Below, in pieces: positions 34,692 through 46,656 of a DNA stretch of 64,000 nt. Location: contig CM075674.1 of the NCBI GenBank assembly GCA_037962975.1, positions 35,788,501 to 35,852,500 on the forward strand, read 5' to 3'. The DNA is from Clitoria ternatea. Taxonomy: Eukaryota; Streptophyta; Magnoliopsida; Fabales; Fabaceae. The notes under the pieces are model-generated. The model saw only the letters and a list, made by a program, of their open reading frames with translations, was not told the origin of the DNA and made no database searches. The stretch's first letter is position 1, and each line of letters opens with the position of its first letter. Made by a program: the position numbers and the translations under genes.

Positions 34692-36524
34692 AAGCATGTG
34701 ACATCCCTCTTCAAATAATATTTATTTTATTCAATTTATTGATTTTCACAATAAATTTTTCACGTTTCTAAAATTAAATTATATCATAAAAATAATAATA
34801 AAAAAATGCATCTTATAAAAATTACCCAAATTATAATTTAAAATAAATAATTTATAGTCCTCAAAATCATTTAAGTTGAAATAATGTCAAAACCTGAAAC
34901 AGGGGTCTGACGCTACGCGCCAGTCCCACGCTAGGCGTGAGAGTGCATTCGTAGCCCTGACGCTGAGCGCCAGGATGACGCTACGTGTGGGCTTATCAGT
35001 GACAGCACCTGATGCTGTCACACATTTTAGGCCTTTTGACCAATTACTAACTTATCCAATTAGCTCATTTCAGGTCTAATTGCCACAAAACTTAATGGTC
35101 CATATGTTTTCCCCATTCTGAAACTATTGGCGATGTTCGTTCACCAAAATTCCAACATATGCTCAAGTTATGCACGAAATACAACTTAACCACTTTATGT
35201 GCAACACTCTTACACCAAACACCCTAAATGATTCTTAAATGATCCAAATCCAATGCATACCACTTTTAAATATTCTTATGGACTTATTAATACTTAGCAA
35301 AAGTATTGAAACTCACTGAAACTCAAATTCACCTATCCCGTTTCTCAAATTCATAGGGATGGCTACTAATTCAAATCTCTAAATCCATTCAATTCATCGA
35401 TACAACATTCAATCATTTCAAATAACTATTACAGCACAAAGACATCCACAGAACCTGCCTATAATGCATGATTTACTACAGTATAGCTCTATGCCATAAC
35501 CATAGTCATCCAACAGTACCTGGTCATCACAGATGCATAATATCTAATGGCTCAATGCCATTACATAATCACATCACCCAAACCACACACATATTATACT
35601 ATGCATAAGTTCACACTCCCACAGATTTACATACATATCTACATATATCTACTGACGGCTCAGTGCCATTAGGCATCACGAACAAGTAATAACAACACAT
35701 ACTTCTACAAATCTACGAGATAATATATTCACATATAAATATATACAAGATATACATTCCAAACTCCTCTGGCATTACTCCTTGCTCATTTTTGTACTGG
35801 TTTCCGCAGCATCTGCAACATCCTTGGGTTTATTCACTGTGAACATAAAATAAGGGTGAGTATATATATCACAAGAATGATACAACTATATAATCAGAGT
35901 TGATATCACCTGGAGAATCTCATTCTCCTGCCTGGGTTATTGATCCACTAAACTCTTCTCATATGAACCCAACATATCATAATCCATCATAATCATCATA
36001 AATTCATTATGTTCACATCATAACAAATATCTCGCAACATTGAGATAAATTAATTTTAAGCACCCATACTTAATCAATTCATTTCACAATTCATTATTTC
36101 AATCATATCATTATCATATCAATGCAATAATCTACATATCAGTCAAGGAGTATAATTCACAACTGACTCTCATATACATCAGACACCTAGTATCTGGATA
36201 CTAATGAATCAGCACCAGCTGGGAGTCCACCGACATCCCGTGAACACATCCTAGTTCACCGAGCCCGGTATCATAAACCGTCTCCCCACCTCAACCACTG
36301 GATCTCTTCCTGGATCACTGGGTAGCTCAACTGGGCCTCTACATGGACCACGGGAGCCAAAAGCGAGGGGTAATCTATACCGAATGGCTGTCCATAATAC
36401 ATATCATGCATACACAGCATCTAACAATATATCTCATCATATACACATTATTCATTTTAAATCATGAATATACATTATACAATCATTAAATGATTTTGGC
36501 ATACAAGCCAACTCACAACATAAG

Positions 36525-36690
36525 AATCGCATCTCAGCATAAGAGCCACATCTCAACATAAATACCACATTTCTCGGCATAAAAGCCATATTTCGGCATA
36601 AAAGCCACATCTCTCGGCATAAAAGCCACATCTCAGCATAAAAGCCATATCCCTCGGCATAAAAGCCGCATCTCAGCATAAAAGCCATAA
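36525..36690. repeat. 'cataaaagccacatctc' minisatellite in G3 LTR
   Basis: Eight to nine units of 16-19 bases such as 'ggcataaaagccacatctc'. Copied at 44325-44490 in the other LTR. The Cys/Tyr/Phe-rich minus-strand frames of 78 residues at both places are artefacts of it. Confidence 0.85.
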
Positions 36691-37597
36691 TCTTTAAATA
36701 TCATAATCATACTTTACATTCGTAATATTCACATAATCAAACATAACTTTATATCTTCTATATCACGATAATTCAATATTTCATCACTCTCCATCATGCA
36801 CATTCTAAGCATACTTTATACATTATTTTCCATCTTATTCACAATTCACCTCTCATTCATTACCATTCTATTTTCCATAATTGTTAAATACAACGTATAA
36901 CCACATACATAATCTAATCACATATTCTCCTATATATATATATATATATATATCAATCTCATACTTTCACAGATTTAATTTTTTTTCAACATAATTATCA
37001 CAAATCTGTAATCAAATATATACTATAATACTCCCCTTACCTCACTGTCGACGCTCTAAACTCAATTACCAAGATCAATGCGCCGCAACCACTAAAAGAT
37101 AAAATTACAAAAAGGTTTAAGGTTTTAACCGTTCAAACCTTAATCCAACTCAAGAATATGCTCAGAAATTACTTTCTAAAGCTTTAGAAGCTTACCACAA
37201 CTGAAACCACAAGTTCTCCGAGAAACCCCTTTTTCCGCTAATCTTTCAACGGCTCTTTCGCAACCTATATAAAGCGGAATTCAAATTCGTCACTCAATCC
37301 TTCTTTTGAACACCATAAGGAAACTTTTAATCAGTTTAGAATCTTAAAATTCAAAGTTCCCTTGTTTCCCCCAAAAATGGATAAAGATAGAAATTCTCCA
37401 TGGAATTCAAAATTGAAAGATCCCATGCGTTAATCTTAAGTTTCTTACCTCTAATCCGCAATTAATTTCAGATTCCAACCTCTTGTTTGGCCGTTAATTA
37501 TCGCAGGGAAAAGAGAGAAGAAGAAGAACCCCAAAACTTATATTTTTAACTTCTGCTCTGCAGGCTGTCATCTTGGGTCTTTATTCTTCCCGCGACA

Positions 37598-37730
37598 CTG
37601 ACGCTACGCGTCCCCCTGACGCTACGCGTCAAGTCTAAATTTTTATATGGACACTACGCGTCCACTAACGCTACTCGTCAAGTTTTACCCTGACGCTACG
37701 CGTCCCACTGACGCTACGCGTCAGGTCCCA
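37598..37730. repeat. GACGCTACGCGTC palindrome cluster in G3 LTR
   Basis: Six copies of 'gacgctacgcgtc' or one-base variants in about 130 bases. Each is an imperfect palindrome with CpG steps. In transcription sense they lie in the upstream (U3) part of the LTR. The right LTR (45390-45505) has five copies. Confidence 0.85.
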
Positions 37731-37826
37731 AATTAAAATTTTCTTTTTATTTTAATTTTACATCTTATAATAATCTTACTTTATTAAATATCCAAACTCA
37801 TGAATATAAAACATAGGGATGTTACA

Positions 37827-37842
37827 CTCACCCCCCCTAAGA
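37827..37842 (-). other. G3 polypurine tract
   Basis: The plus strand reads 'ctcaccccccctaaga', so the minus strand has an A/G-only run directly before the 3' LTR. Confidence 0.8.
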
Positions 37843-37861
37843 ATAGATTTCGTCCTCGAAA

Positions 37862-40800
37862 TCAACATACCTCTGTAAATAGATCCGGGTATTGTTGTCG
37901 CATCTCAGATTCTAATTCCCACGTGTGTGAAATTTCATTGAAATTCTGCCATAAAACTTTCACTAAAGGAATATTCTTATTCCTTAATTGTTTGGTTTGA
38001 TAACCATCAATATGAAGAGGAATAGCCGGTACCGTCACATCTTCTCTGATTTCAATAATGTCATCTGGAACCACCATATCATCTCGAGGGATATACTTTC
38101 GAAGCTGGGAGACATGAAAAACATCATGCAACTTTGACAAGACTGTAGGAAGCTCAAGTCTATAGGCAACATTGCCTATTCGCTCTAAAATACGATAAGG
38201 TCCAATATACCTGGGACTCAACTTTTTACTACCAATAACTCGACCCACACCTTTCGTAGGTGAAACTTTCAAAAATACTTGATCATCAACTTGAAATATC
38301 AGAGGTTTATGTTTAGCATCATAATAGCTTTTCTGACGGTCTTGAGCAACTTTCAATTTATTTCTGATCAATTTAATCTGTTCTGTCATTGATTGAACCA
38401 TTTCAGGCCCCAATACAAGGACGTCACTACCATCAGCCCAACATAAAGGAGTTTGGCATTTTCTACCGTATAAAGCCTCATAAGGAGCCATACCAATACT
38501 GCTATGGAAGCTATTGTTATAAGTAAATTCAATCAAAGGTAAATACTGCTCCCAACTCCCTCCATGTTCTATCACACATGCCCGAAGCAAATCTTCCAGA
38601 GTTTGTATTGTACGTTCAGATTGTCCATCTGTTTGAGGATGATATGCGGAGCTCATTTTCAACTCAGTGCCTAGCTCACGTTGTAAACTTCTCCAAAATT
38701 TAGAAGTAAAACGAGGATCACGATCTGACACAATACTGAAGGGTACACCATGCAACCTTATAATTTCTTTCACATAAATATTAGCAAGCTTTTCCAAAGA
38801 CCATCTCATATTAATAGCAAGAAAATGAGCATTCTTCGTTAATCGATCAACAACAACCCATATGGCATCACATCCAGCACGAGAACGAGGCAAACCCGAT
38901 ACAAAGTCCATAGAAATACTATCCCACTTCCATATCGGAATATCAAGTGGTTGTGCTAACCCTGAAGGTTTCTGATGCTCCACTTTAGACTTTAAGCACA
39001 CTATACAGGATGCCACATATTCAATTATCATTTTCTTCATCCCCGGCCACCAAAATTGTTGCCGTAAGTCTTGATACATTTTCGTCACACCTGGATGAAT
39101 ACTTAATGAACTCTTATGAGCCTCTGATAGAATCTGTGTTCGAAATTCACCATTGGAGGGCACTATAATACGATTTTTAAACCGCCATAGCCCATTAGAA
39201 TCTCTATTCAAAGGTAGATTCTTGCCCCGATCTTGGGCATCAATCAACTGTTTTACATCAGTATCATCCTCTTGACATTCAGACAAAAATTTTAAAAACT
39301 CATTAGTAATTTTTAGCATCCCAATTAGCATACAACCAGGAGAATAAACCACTACAGCTAGGTGCATATCACGAAAACTTTCTAGCAGTTTATATTCTTC
39401 TATCATTAAAGATGCAATATGGAGAGATTTCCTGCTCAAAGCATCAGCAACCACATTCGCTTTGCCTGGATGGTATTTTAATTCAAAATCATAATCTTTT
39501 AAATATTCCATCCATCGCCTCTGCCTCATGTTCAATTCTTTTTGATCAAATAAGTACTTCAAACTCTTATGATCACTAAACACAACAAAACGGGAGCCAT
39601 AAAGATAATGTCTCCAAATTTTCAATACAAATATAACCGCCGCTAACTCTAGGTCGTGAGTAGGATAATTCTGCTCATGAAGTCTCAACTGCCTAGAAGC
39701 ATAGGCTATAACTCTATCTTCTTGCATTAACACACCCCCCAAGCCAGATTTAGAGGCATCACAATATACAACAAATTCTCTGGCCACATCGGGTAAAGCA
39801 AGCATAGGGGCAGAAGTCAATTTCTTTTTCAATTCATTAAAACTTTGTTCACATTCATCAGTCCAAACAAAAGGACATCCCTTCCTAGTTAATTTGGTCA
39901 TAGGAAGTGCAATACGAGAGAAACCTTCTATGAAACGTCGGTAATACCCAGCTAAACCAAGAAAACTTCGAATCTCAGTAATAGATTTGGGCCTCTCCCA
40001 ATTCATAACTGCAATTGTCTTGGAAGGATCAACAGAAACTCCATCACTAGAAATTACATGCCCCAAGAACTGAATACTTTTAACCCAGAATTCACATTTT
40101 GACAATTTTGCATATAACTGTCTCTCTCGCAAAATCTGTAAAACAATACGGAGATGCTGAACATGTTCACCCTCGGATCTTGAATATACTAGTATATCAT
40201 CAATAAACACTACTACAAACTGATCCAAGAAAGGATGAAAGATTCGATTCATATAACTCATGAATACCGCCGGAGCATTAGTAACTCCAAATGGCATCAC
40301 CACATACTCATAATGACCGTATCTTGTTCGAAAAGCGGTTTTCGGAATATCCTCAGGTTTTACTCTAATCTGATGATATCCGGATCATAAGTCAATCTTA
40401 GAAAAGATACATGCGCCCCGTAACTGGTCAAGTAAATTATCAATCCTTGGTAAAGGATATTTATTTTTAACTGTCAATTTATTTAACTGACGGTAGTCAA
40501 TACACATTCTCATACTCCCATCTTTCTTTCGTACCAATAGTACAGGAGCACCCCAAGGAGAAGCACTAGGTCTAATAAAACCTTTACTTAACAGTTCCTC
40601 AACTTGCTTTTTCACCTCAATTAACTCTATAGATGACATACGATACGGTGCACGTGACACTGGCTCGGCACCCAAAACTAAGTCAATCACAAAATCAATT
40701 TCCCGGTTTGGAGGTAACCCAGGAATATCTTCCGGAAACACATCCGAAAATTCACTTACAACAGGTATATCAGCAAGAATCAAATTACCTATCCCTGTAA

Positions 40801-42248
40801 AATAACAATAACAAAAAGAAATATTAACATACCAAATCATTAGGAGTGGATTCAACAGGAAAAACCACCATTTTATGATAGCAATCCACTAGAATCTGAT
40901 TGGCAGACAACCAATCCATTCCCAGAATAATATCCAGATTTTTCAAGGGCATACAGATTAAATTTGCATTAAAAGTTCGACCTTCAATAGATAAATTTAC
41001 TCCTTCACACATAGTCATAGTCTTAACCTCAGAACCAGTCGGTGTAGACACAATTATAGCATTATTCATCAATACCATAGGTAATTCAAGATCTCTAGCA
41101 CAACTTTCAGCAATAAACGAATGAGTAGCTCCAGAATCATATATCACATCTACAAGATTACCAAAAAGAGAACACTTACTGTGTACTAGTTGATCATTAT
41201 GAATAGCATCAGAAGCATCAAAAGCAAACACTCTCCCAGTAATAACATTTTGAGCACTAGCAGACTGTGTGGTATCAGATTGTCGGATTGGGCCTCCTCG
41301 AGCCCCACTACGTCCACCCCTCTGAAACCTACCACCCTGATTCACGGGAGTAAAACCCCTACCCCCTTGTACATTCTTGTGTTGCCTCATAGGACAATCG
41401 GGCCTAAGATGCCCAGTCTGACCATAATGATAGCATATAGGCAATTCAAATCTACAGTTTCTAGCCAAATGTCCTTCTCCACCACATTTAAAACAAACTC
41501 GATTGTCAGGACGAGTACTGCCTCGACCTCTAACTGGAGAAGAAGATGAAGAAGAAGATCCACTTCGACTAAATCTCTGCTTTTTAAATTCAACTCCTTT
41601 AATTCTCAACTGAGATTTATCTTTTCTGAAAGAAACCCTCTGCATCTGAACATTTTCAGTCAACTGTGCTTTATTAACAAGTTCAGTATAGTCCCTAATC
41701 CCCAAAGGTACAATAGCAGTACGAAGCTCTATTCTCAAACCAGACTCATATTTAGCACTTTTGTTACTTTCAGTACCTTCTAAGGAAAAAGGGTAATAAA
41801 AGTCACATAACTCATCAAATTTAGCTGTATATTCAGCTACAGGCATCCTTCCCTGTTCAAGATGTAAGAATTCCATCTCTTTTCTAGTTTTATAATTATC
41901 AGGAAAGTATTTTGCCAAAAACCTCTTTTTAAAATTGACCCAGTTTAAGGCCTCATTAGCATTGATCATCTGAGGTTTGGCACGTGTCCACCAAACCCTA
42001 GCTTCATCACGTAACTGATAAGTAGAGAATACCACTTTTTGTTCCTCAGTACATTCAAAATAATCAAACATTTATTCCATTTCTCTGAGCCACATATAAG
42101 CTCCATCATAATCACGTCCACCCTTATACACTGAGAGATTTCGCTTTAGAAATTTATCAAGGGTTGGGCCAGATTCAGCCCTTCCCATCAGCTGAGAAAA
42201 CTTTTCTAAGAAGTCACCCTCAGGGGTTGAATTAAAAGTACCAGCCAT
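37862..42248 (-). pseudogene. G3 gag-pol polyprotein with stops
   Basis: Nearly full polyprotein. It starts at the ATG at 42248 with 'MAGTFNSTPEGDFLEKFSQL'. A TAA at 42072-42074 interrupts gag, which resumes with 'ARVWWTRAKPQMI'. Zinc knuckles follow near 41450-41390: the first is canonical ('CFKCGGEGHLARNC'), the second lost a Cys ('CYHYGQTGHLRPDC'). The protease has 'YDSGATHSFI'. The frame changes at about 40824-40855. The RT opens with 'FSDVFPEDIPGLPPNREIDF'; a TGA at 40385-40387 splits 'KIDL' from 'SGYHQ', and the rest carries FIDD ('VVFIDDILVYS'). RNase H ('VYCDASKSGLGGVL'), the integrase zinc region ('CIVCLKSKVEHQKPSG'), the core ('MDFVSGLPRSRAGCDA', 'IVSDRDPRFTS', 'YHPQTDGQSERTIQ') and the GPY/F module ('LSPRYIGPYRILERIG') follow. 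The last 813 codons are open without a break. Confidence 0.93.
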
Positions 42249-42478
42249 TCTACAATTAACATATCACACCATTAATAATCAAACAAATTAAATATAATCC
42301 ATAATCAATACCTCAATACCAGGAAGTGCGGCTAACGGATAACCAGTGAGCACAATGCCAGGATTCCTGAAAATTCACCTTTTGCACATATATAATTCCA
42401 TACATACAAATGAATACACAAACAAATCTCATTACTTTCTATCATTTCTACCCACAAGGTTTACAATCCTGAATAGTC

Positions 42479-42492
42479 TTGCTCTGATACCA
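42479..42492 (-). other. G3 primer-binding site
   Basis: 'ttgctctgatacca' is the exact complement of TGGTATCAGAGCAA, the tRNA-Met primer site, two bases from the right (5') LTR. Confidence 0.9.
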
Positions 42493-42494
42493 AT

Positions 42495-45400
42495 TGTGAC
42501 ATCCCTCTTCAAATAATATTTATTTTATTCAATTTATTGATTTTCACAATAAATTTTTCACGTTTCTAAAATTAAATTATATCACAAAAATAATAATAAA
42601 AAAATGCATCTTATAAAAATTACCCAAATTATAATTTAAAATAAATAATTTATAGTCCTCAAAATCATTTAAGTTAAAATAATGTCAAAACCTGAAACAG
42701 GGGTCTGACGCTACGCGCCAGTCCCACGCTAGGCGTGAGAGTGCATTCGTAGCCCTGACGCTGAGCGCCAGGATGACGCTACGCGTGGGCTTATCAGTGA
42801 CAGCACCTGATGCTGTCATACATTTTAGGCCTTTTGACCAATTACTAACTTATCCAATTAGCTCATTTCAGGTCTAATTGCCACAAAACTTAATGGTCCA
42901 TATGTTTTCCCCATTCTGAAACTATTGGCGATGTTCGTTCACCAAAATTCCAACATATGCTCAAGTTATGCACGAAATACAACTTAACCACTTTATGTGC
43001 AACACTCTTACACCAAACACCCTAAATGATTCTTAAATGATCCAAATCCAATGCATACCACTTTTAAATATTCTTATGGACTTATTAATACTTAGCAAAA
43101 GTATTGAAACTCACTGAAACTCAAATTCACCTATCCCGTTTCTCAAAGTCATAGGGATGGCTACTAATTCAAATCTCTAAATCTATTCAATTCATCGATA
43201 CAACATTCAATCATTTCAAATAACTATTACAGCACAAAGACATCCACAGAACCTGCCTATAATGCATGATTTACTACAGTATAGCTCTATGCCATAACCA
43301 TAGTCATCCAACAGTACCTGGTCATCACAGATGCATAATATCTAATGGCTCAATGCCATTACATAATCACATCACCCAAACCATACACATATTATACTAT
43401 GCATAAGTTCACACTCCCATAGATTTACATACATATCTACATATATCTACTGACGGCTCAGTGCCATTAGGCATCACGAACAAGTAACAACAACACATAC
43501 TTCTACAAATCTACGAGATAATATATTCACATATAAATATATACAAGATATACATTCCAAACTCCTCTGGCATTACTCCTTGCTCATTTTTGTACTGGTT
43601 TCCGCAGCATCCGCAACATCCTTGGGTTTATTCACTGTGAACATAAAATAAGGGTGAGTATATATATCACAAGAATGATACAACTACATAATCAGAGTTG
43701 ATATCACCTGGAGAATCTCATTCTCCTGCCTGGGTTATTGATCCACTAAACTCTTCTCATATGAACCCAACATATCATAATCCATCATAATCATCATAAA
43801 TTCATTATGTTCACATCATAACAAATATCTCGTAACATTGAGATAAATTAATTTTAAGCACCCATACTTAATCAATTCATTTCACAATTCATTATTTCAA
43901 TCATATCATTATCATATCAATGCAATAATCTACATATCAGTCAAGGAGTATAATTCACAACTGACTCTCATATACATCAGACACCTAGTATCCGGATACT
44001 AACGAATCAGCCACCAGCTGGGAGTCCACCGACATCCCGTGAACACATCCTGGTTCATCGAGCCTGGTATCATAAACCGTCTCCCCACCTCAACCACTGG
44101 ATCTCTTCCTGGATCACTGGGTAGCTCAACTGGGCCTCTACATGGACCACGGGAGCCAAAAGCGAGGGGTAATCTATACCGAATGGCTGTCCACAATACA
44201 TATCATGCATACACAGCATCTAACAATATATCTCATCATATACACATTATTCATTTTAAATCATGAATATACATTATACAATCATTAAATGATTTTGGCA
44301 TACAAGCCAACTCACAACATAAGAATCGCATCTCAGCATAAGAGCCACATCTCAACATAAATACCACATTTCTCGGCATAAAAGCTATATTTCGGCATAA
44401 AAGCCACATCTCTCGGCATAAAAGCCACATCTCAGCATAAAAGCCACATCCCTCGGCATAAAAGCCACATCTCAGCATAAAAGCCATAATCTTTAAATAT
44501 CATAATCATACTTTACATTCGTAATATTCACATAATCAAACATAACTTTATATCTTCTATATCACGATAATTCAATATTTCATCACTCTCCATCATGCAC
44601 ATTCTAAGCATACTTTATACATTATTTTCCATCTTATTCACAATTCACCTCTCATTCATTACCATTCTATTTTCCATAATTGTTAAATACAACGTATAAC
44701 CACATACATAATCTAATCACATATTCTCCTATATATATATATATATATATATCAATCTCATACTTTCACAGATTTAATTTTTTTTCAACATAATTATCAT
44801 AAATCTGTAATCAAATATATACTATAATACTCCCCTTACCTCACTGTCGACGCTCTAAACTCAATTACCAAGATCAATGCGCCGCAACCACTAAAAGATA
44901 AAATTACAAAAAGGTTTAAGGTTTTAACCGTTCAAACCTTAATCCAACTCAAGAATATGCTCAGAAATTACTTTCTAAAGCTTTAGAAGCTTACCACAAC
45001 TGAAACCACAAGTTCTCCGAGAAACCCTTTTTTCCGCTAATCTTTCAACGGCTCTTTCGCAACCTATATAAAGCGGAATTCAAATTCGTCACTCAATCCT
45101 TTTTTGAACACCATAAGGAAACTTTTAATCGGTTTAGAATCTTAAAATTCAAAGTTCCCTTGTTTTCCCCAAAAATGGATAAAGATAGAAATTCTCCATG
45201 GAATTCAAAATTGAAAGATCCCATGCGTTAATCTTAAGTTTCTTACCTCTAATCCGCAATTAATTTCAGATTCCAACCTCTTGTTGCCGTTAATTGTCGC
45301 AGGGAAAAGAGAGAAGAAGAAGAACCCCAAAACTTATGTTTTTAACTTCTGCTCTGCAGGCTGTCATCTTGGGTCTTTATTCTGCCCGCGACACTGACGC

Positions 45401-45604
45401 TACGCGTCCCCCTGACGCTACGCGTCAAGTCTAAATTTTTATATGGACGCTACGCGTCCACTAACGCTACTCGTCAAGTTTTACCCTGACGCTACGCGTC
45501 AGGTCCCAAATCAAAATTTTCTTTTTATTTTAATTTTACATCTTATAATAATCTTACTTTATTAAATATCCAAACTCATGAATATAAAACATAGGGATGT
45601 TACA
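42495..45604 (-). repeat. G3 5' LTR
   Basis: 3110 bp, matching 34697-37826 with few substitutions and one missing 18-base 'gacgctacgcgtcccact' unit near 45490. Ends at the duplication AAGCA. Confidence 0.93.
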
Positions 45605-45609
45605 AAGCA

Positions 45610-45829
45610 GGGCTAAAAAGTGAACGAAAGAAGAAGGGCAAGGGAGCACTTACCAGACAATGGTGAACGAAGAAGAAGAAGGGCACGCGAAAGAAGAAAC
45701 AAGTGAACAGAGAAGCCTACAAACACCAAAGAGGAGGACGACGAAGAAGACGACAACCAGCGCGAAGGAAGAAGAGAAAGTGAAAAAAGGCTGAAAGGCG
45801 CGGCTTTTGAAGTTTCAGAAAGGATGTAT
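45610..45829. other. CACTA-1 segment right of G3
   Basis: A/G-rich, non-coding ('gaagaagaagggcaagg' style). It continues the CACTA-1 sequence broken at 34691. On the minus strand this purine-rich stretch becomes a C/T-rich leader upstream of the TAD-Ulp1 gene, and it may be that gene's 5' untranslated region. Confidence 0.45.
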
Positions 45830-46335
45830 ATTCATGGTTCCCCTTGAAACCGTGAATATATATATTCACGGTTGAACAAACAACTGTGGATAAATGTTAA
45901 CTATTTATCCACGGTTACGAGCCTAACCGTGGATAAATATTAAATCTATAATCACAGTTATAAAAATAACCGTGGACATACAGTACCCAGTCGAGTAAGG
46001 GTTTAGGGTGAACTATATATCCACGGTTGGAAATACAACCGTGAATATAGATGTCAATATATATCCACGGTTAACATCATAACCCTGATCATACCCATGA
46101 ATATGTATTCACAGTTGTGCGTACAACCGTGGGTATATATTTCAGGTACTATATATCCACGGTTGACTCCTCAACCGTGAATATATATTGATGGGTACGT
46201 TCACGGTTATGATGTTAACCGTGGATATATAGTTTTCCCTGATTATATCGTTCACCTTATAATTTCAAAAATGCCACCACGCATGTTTTTATCATTGATC
46301 CACTTATACCCGTGAATATATCCCGTTGTTATATC
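45830..46335. repeat. CACTA-1 right subterminal hairpin repeats
   Basis: Same 'tatccacggtt'/'aaccgtgaatata' opposed pairs as the left arm, for example 45903-45936, 46017-46048 and 46152-46186. They end close to the terminal cactagtg. Confidence 0.88.
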
Positions 46336-46355
46336 TAATTTTTGCACTAGTGACC

Positions 46356-46656
46356 ACATAATTTATCACCACATGATTATTAATAATTTCTCATCAATTC
46401 ATATCATCATTATCATTAACAATGTCAATTATCAACATTTCATAATTCATTTGCAAGCTATATAAATAATAGCTTCATCCATTTATAATTCATCTATTTA
46501 AAATACAACTCTCCCAACCTTCCTAGAATTGAAGATTCCATAAAGTTCTCACGTTCTTGGTTGATTTTGAAATCCAACCAATAATAAAACACATTTTAAT
46601 ACTCTTTGATTAATTTATTATTCACTGACTCTAATAATTTAAACTCAATCCTAACT
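46356..46656. other. AT-rich spacer
   Basis: Low-complexity 'atcatcattatcattaac' sequence that continues the left flank of CACTA-1, then AT-rich DNA. No gene. Confidence 0.55.

Larger units (their letters stand above)
34697..37826 (-). repeat. G3 3' LTR
   Basis: 3130 bp, tgtgacatcc to gggatgttaca on the plus strand. Contains palindromic 'gacgctacgcgtc' motifs near both ends (34905-34995 and 37598-37730), a 'cataaaagccacatctc' minisatellite (36525-36690) and a TA repeat (about 36940). One 18-base motif unit more than the right LTR. Confidence 0.93.
34697..45604 (-). mobile_element. Ty3/gypsy chromovirus-like retrotransposon G3
   Basis: Complete 10.9-kb element flanked by the duplication AAGCA (34692-34696 and 45605-45609). 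LTRs are about 3.1 kb and almost identical by eye. The primer-site complement lies beside the right LTR and the purine-tract complement beside the left one, so it is transcribed from the minus strand. The gag-pro-pol order and the C-terminal 'TWELESEMRQQYPDLF' chromodomain-like tail point to the chromovirus (Tekay/Del-like) group. It inserted into CACTA-1. The high LTR similarity says the insertion is recent, yet the polyprotein has two nonsense codons and one frame change. Confidence 0.95.
31170..46352. mobile_element. CACTA (En/Spm) transposon CACTA-1 with nested gypsy
   Basis: Starts cactagtggaaaaaat and ends atttttgcactagtg, a CACTA-type terminal inverted repeat, with the 3-bp duplication ACC on both sides (31167-31169 and 46353-46355). 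Both subterminal zones (31190-31680 and 45830-46335) are packed with 'ttcacggtt'/'aaccgtgaa' repeats, as is usual for CACTA elements, where the transposon proteins bind such repeats. Without the G3 retrotransposon (34697-45604) it is about 4.3 kb. Its only gene-like content is a decayed TAD-Ulp1 gene on the minus strand; no TNP2 core is present. It is non-autonomous. Confidence 0.92.

Noticed and set aside
36452..36688. Cys/Tyr-rich 78-residue minus-strand protein (also 44251-44487)
   Set aside because: It is the translated 16-19 base minisatellite of the G3 LTRs.
40795..40832. True intron in G3
   Set aside because: 38 bases is below plant intron size and splicing would bring a stop into frame.
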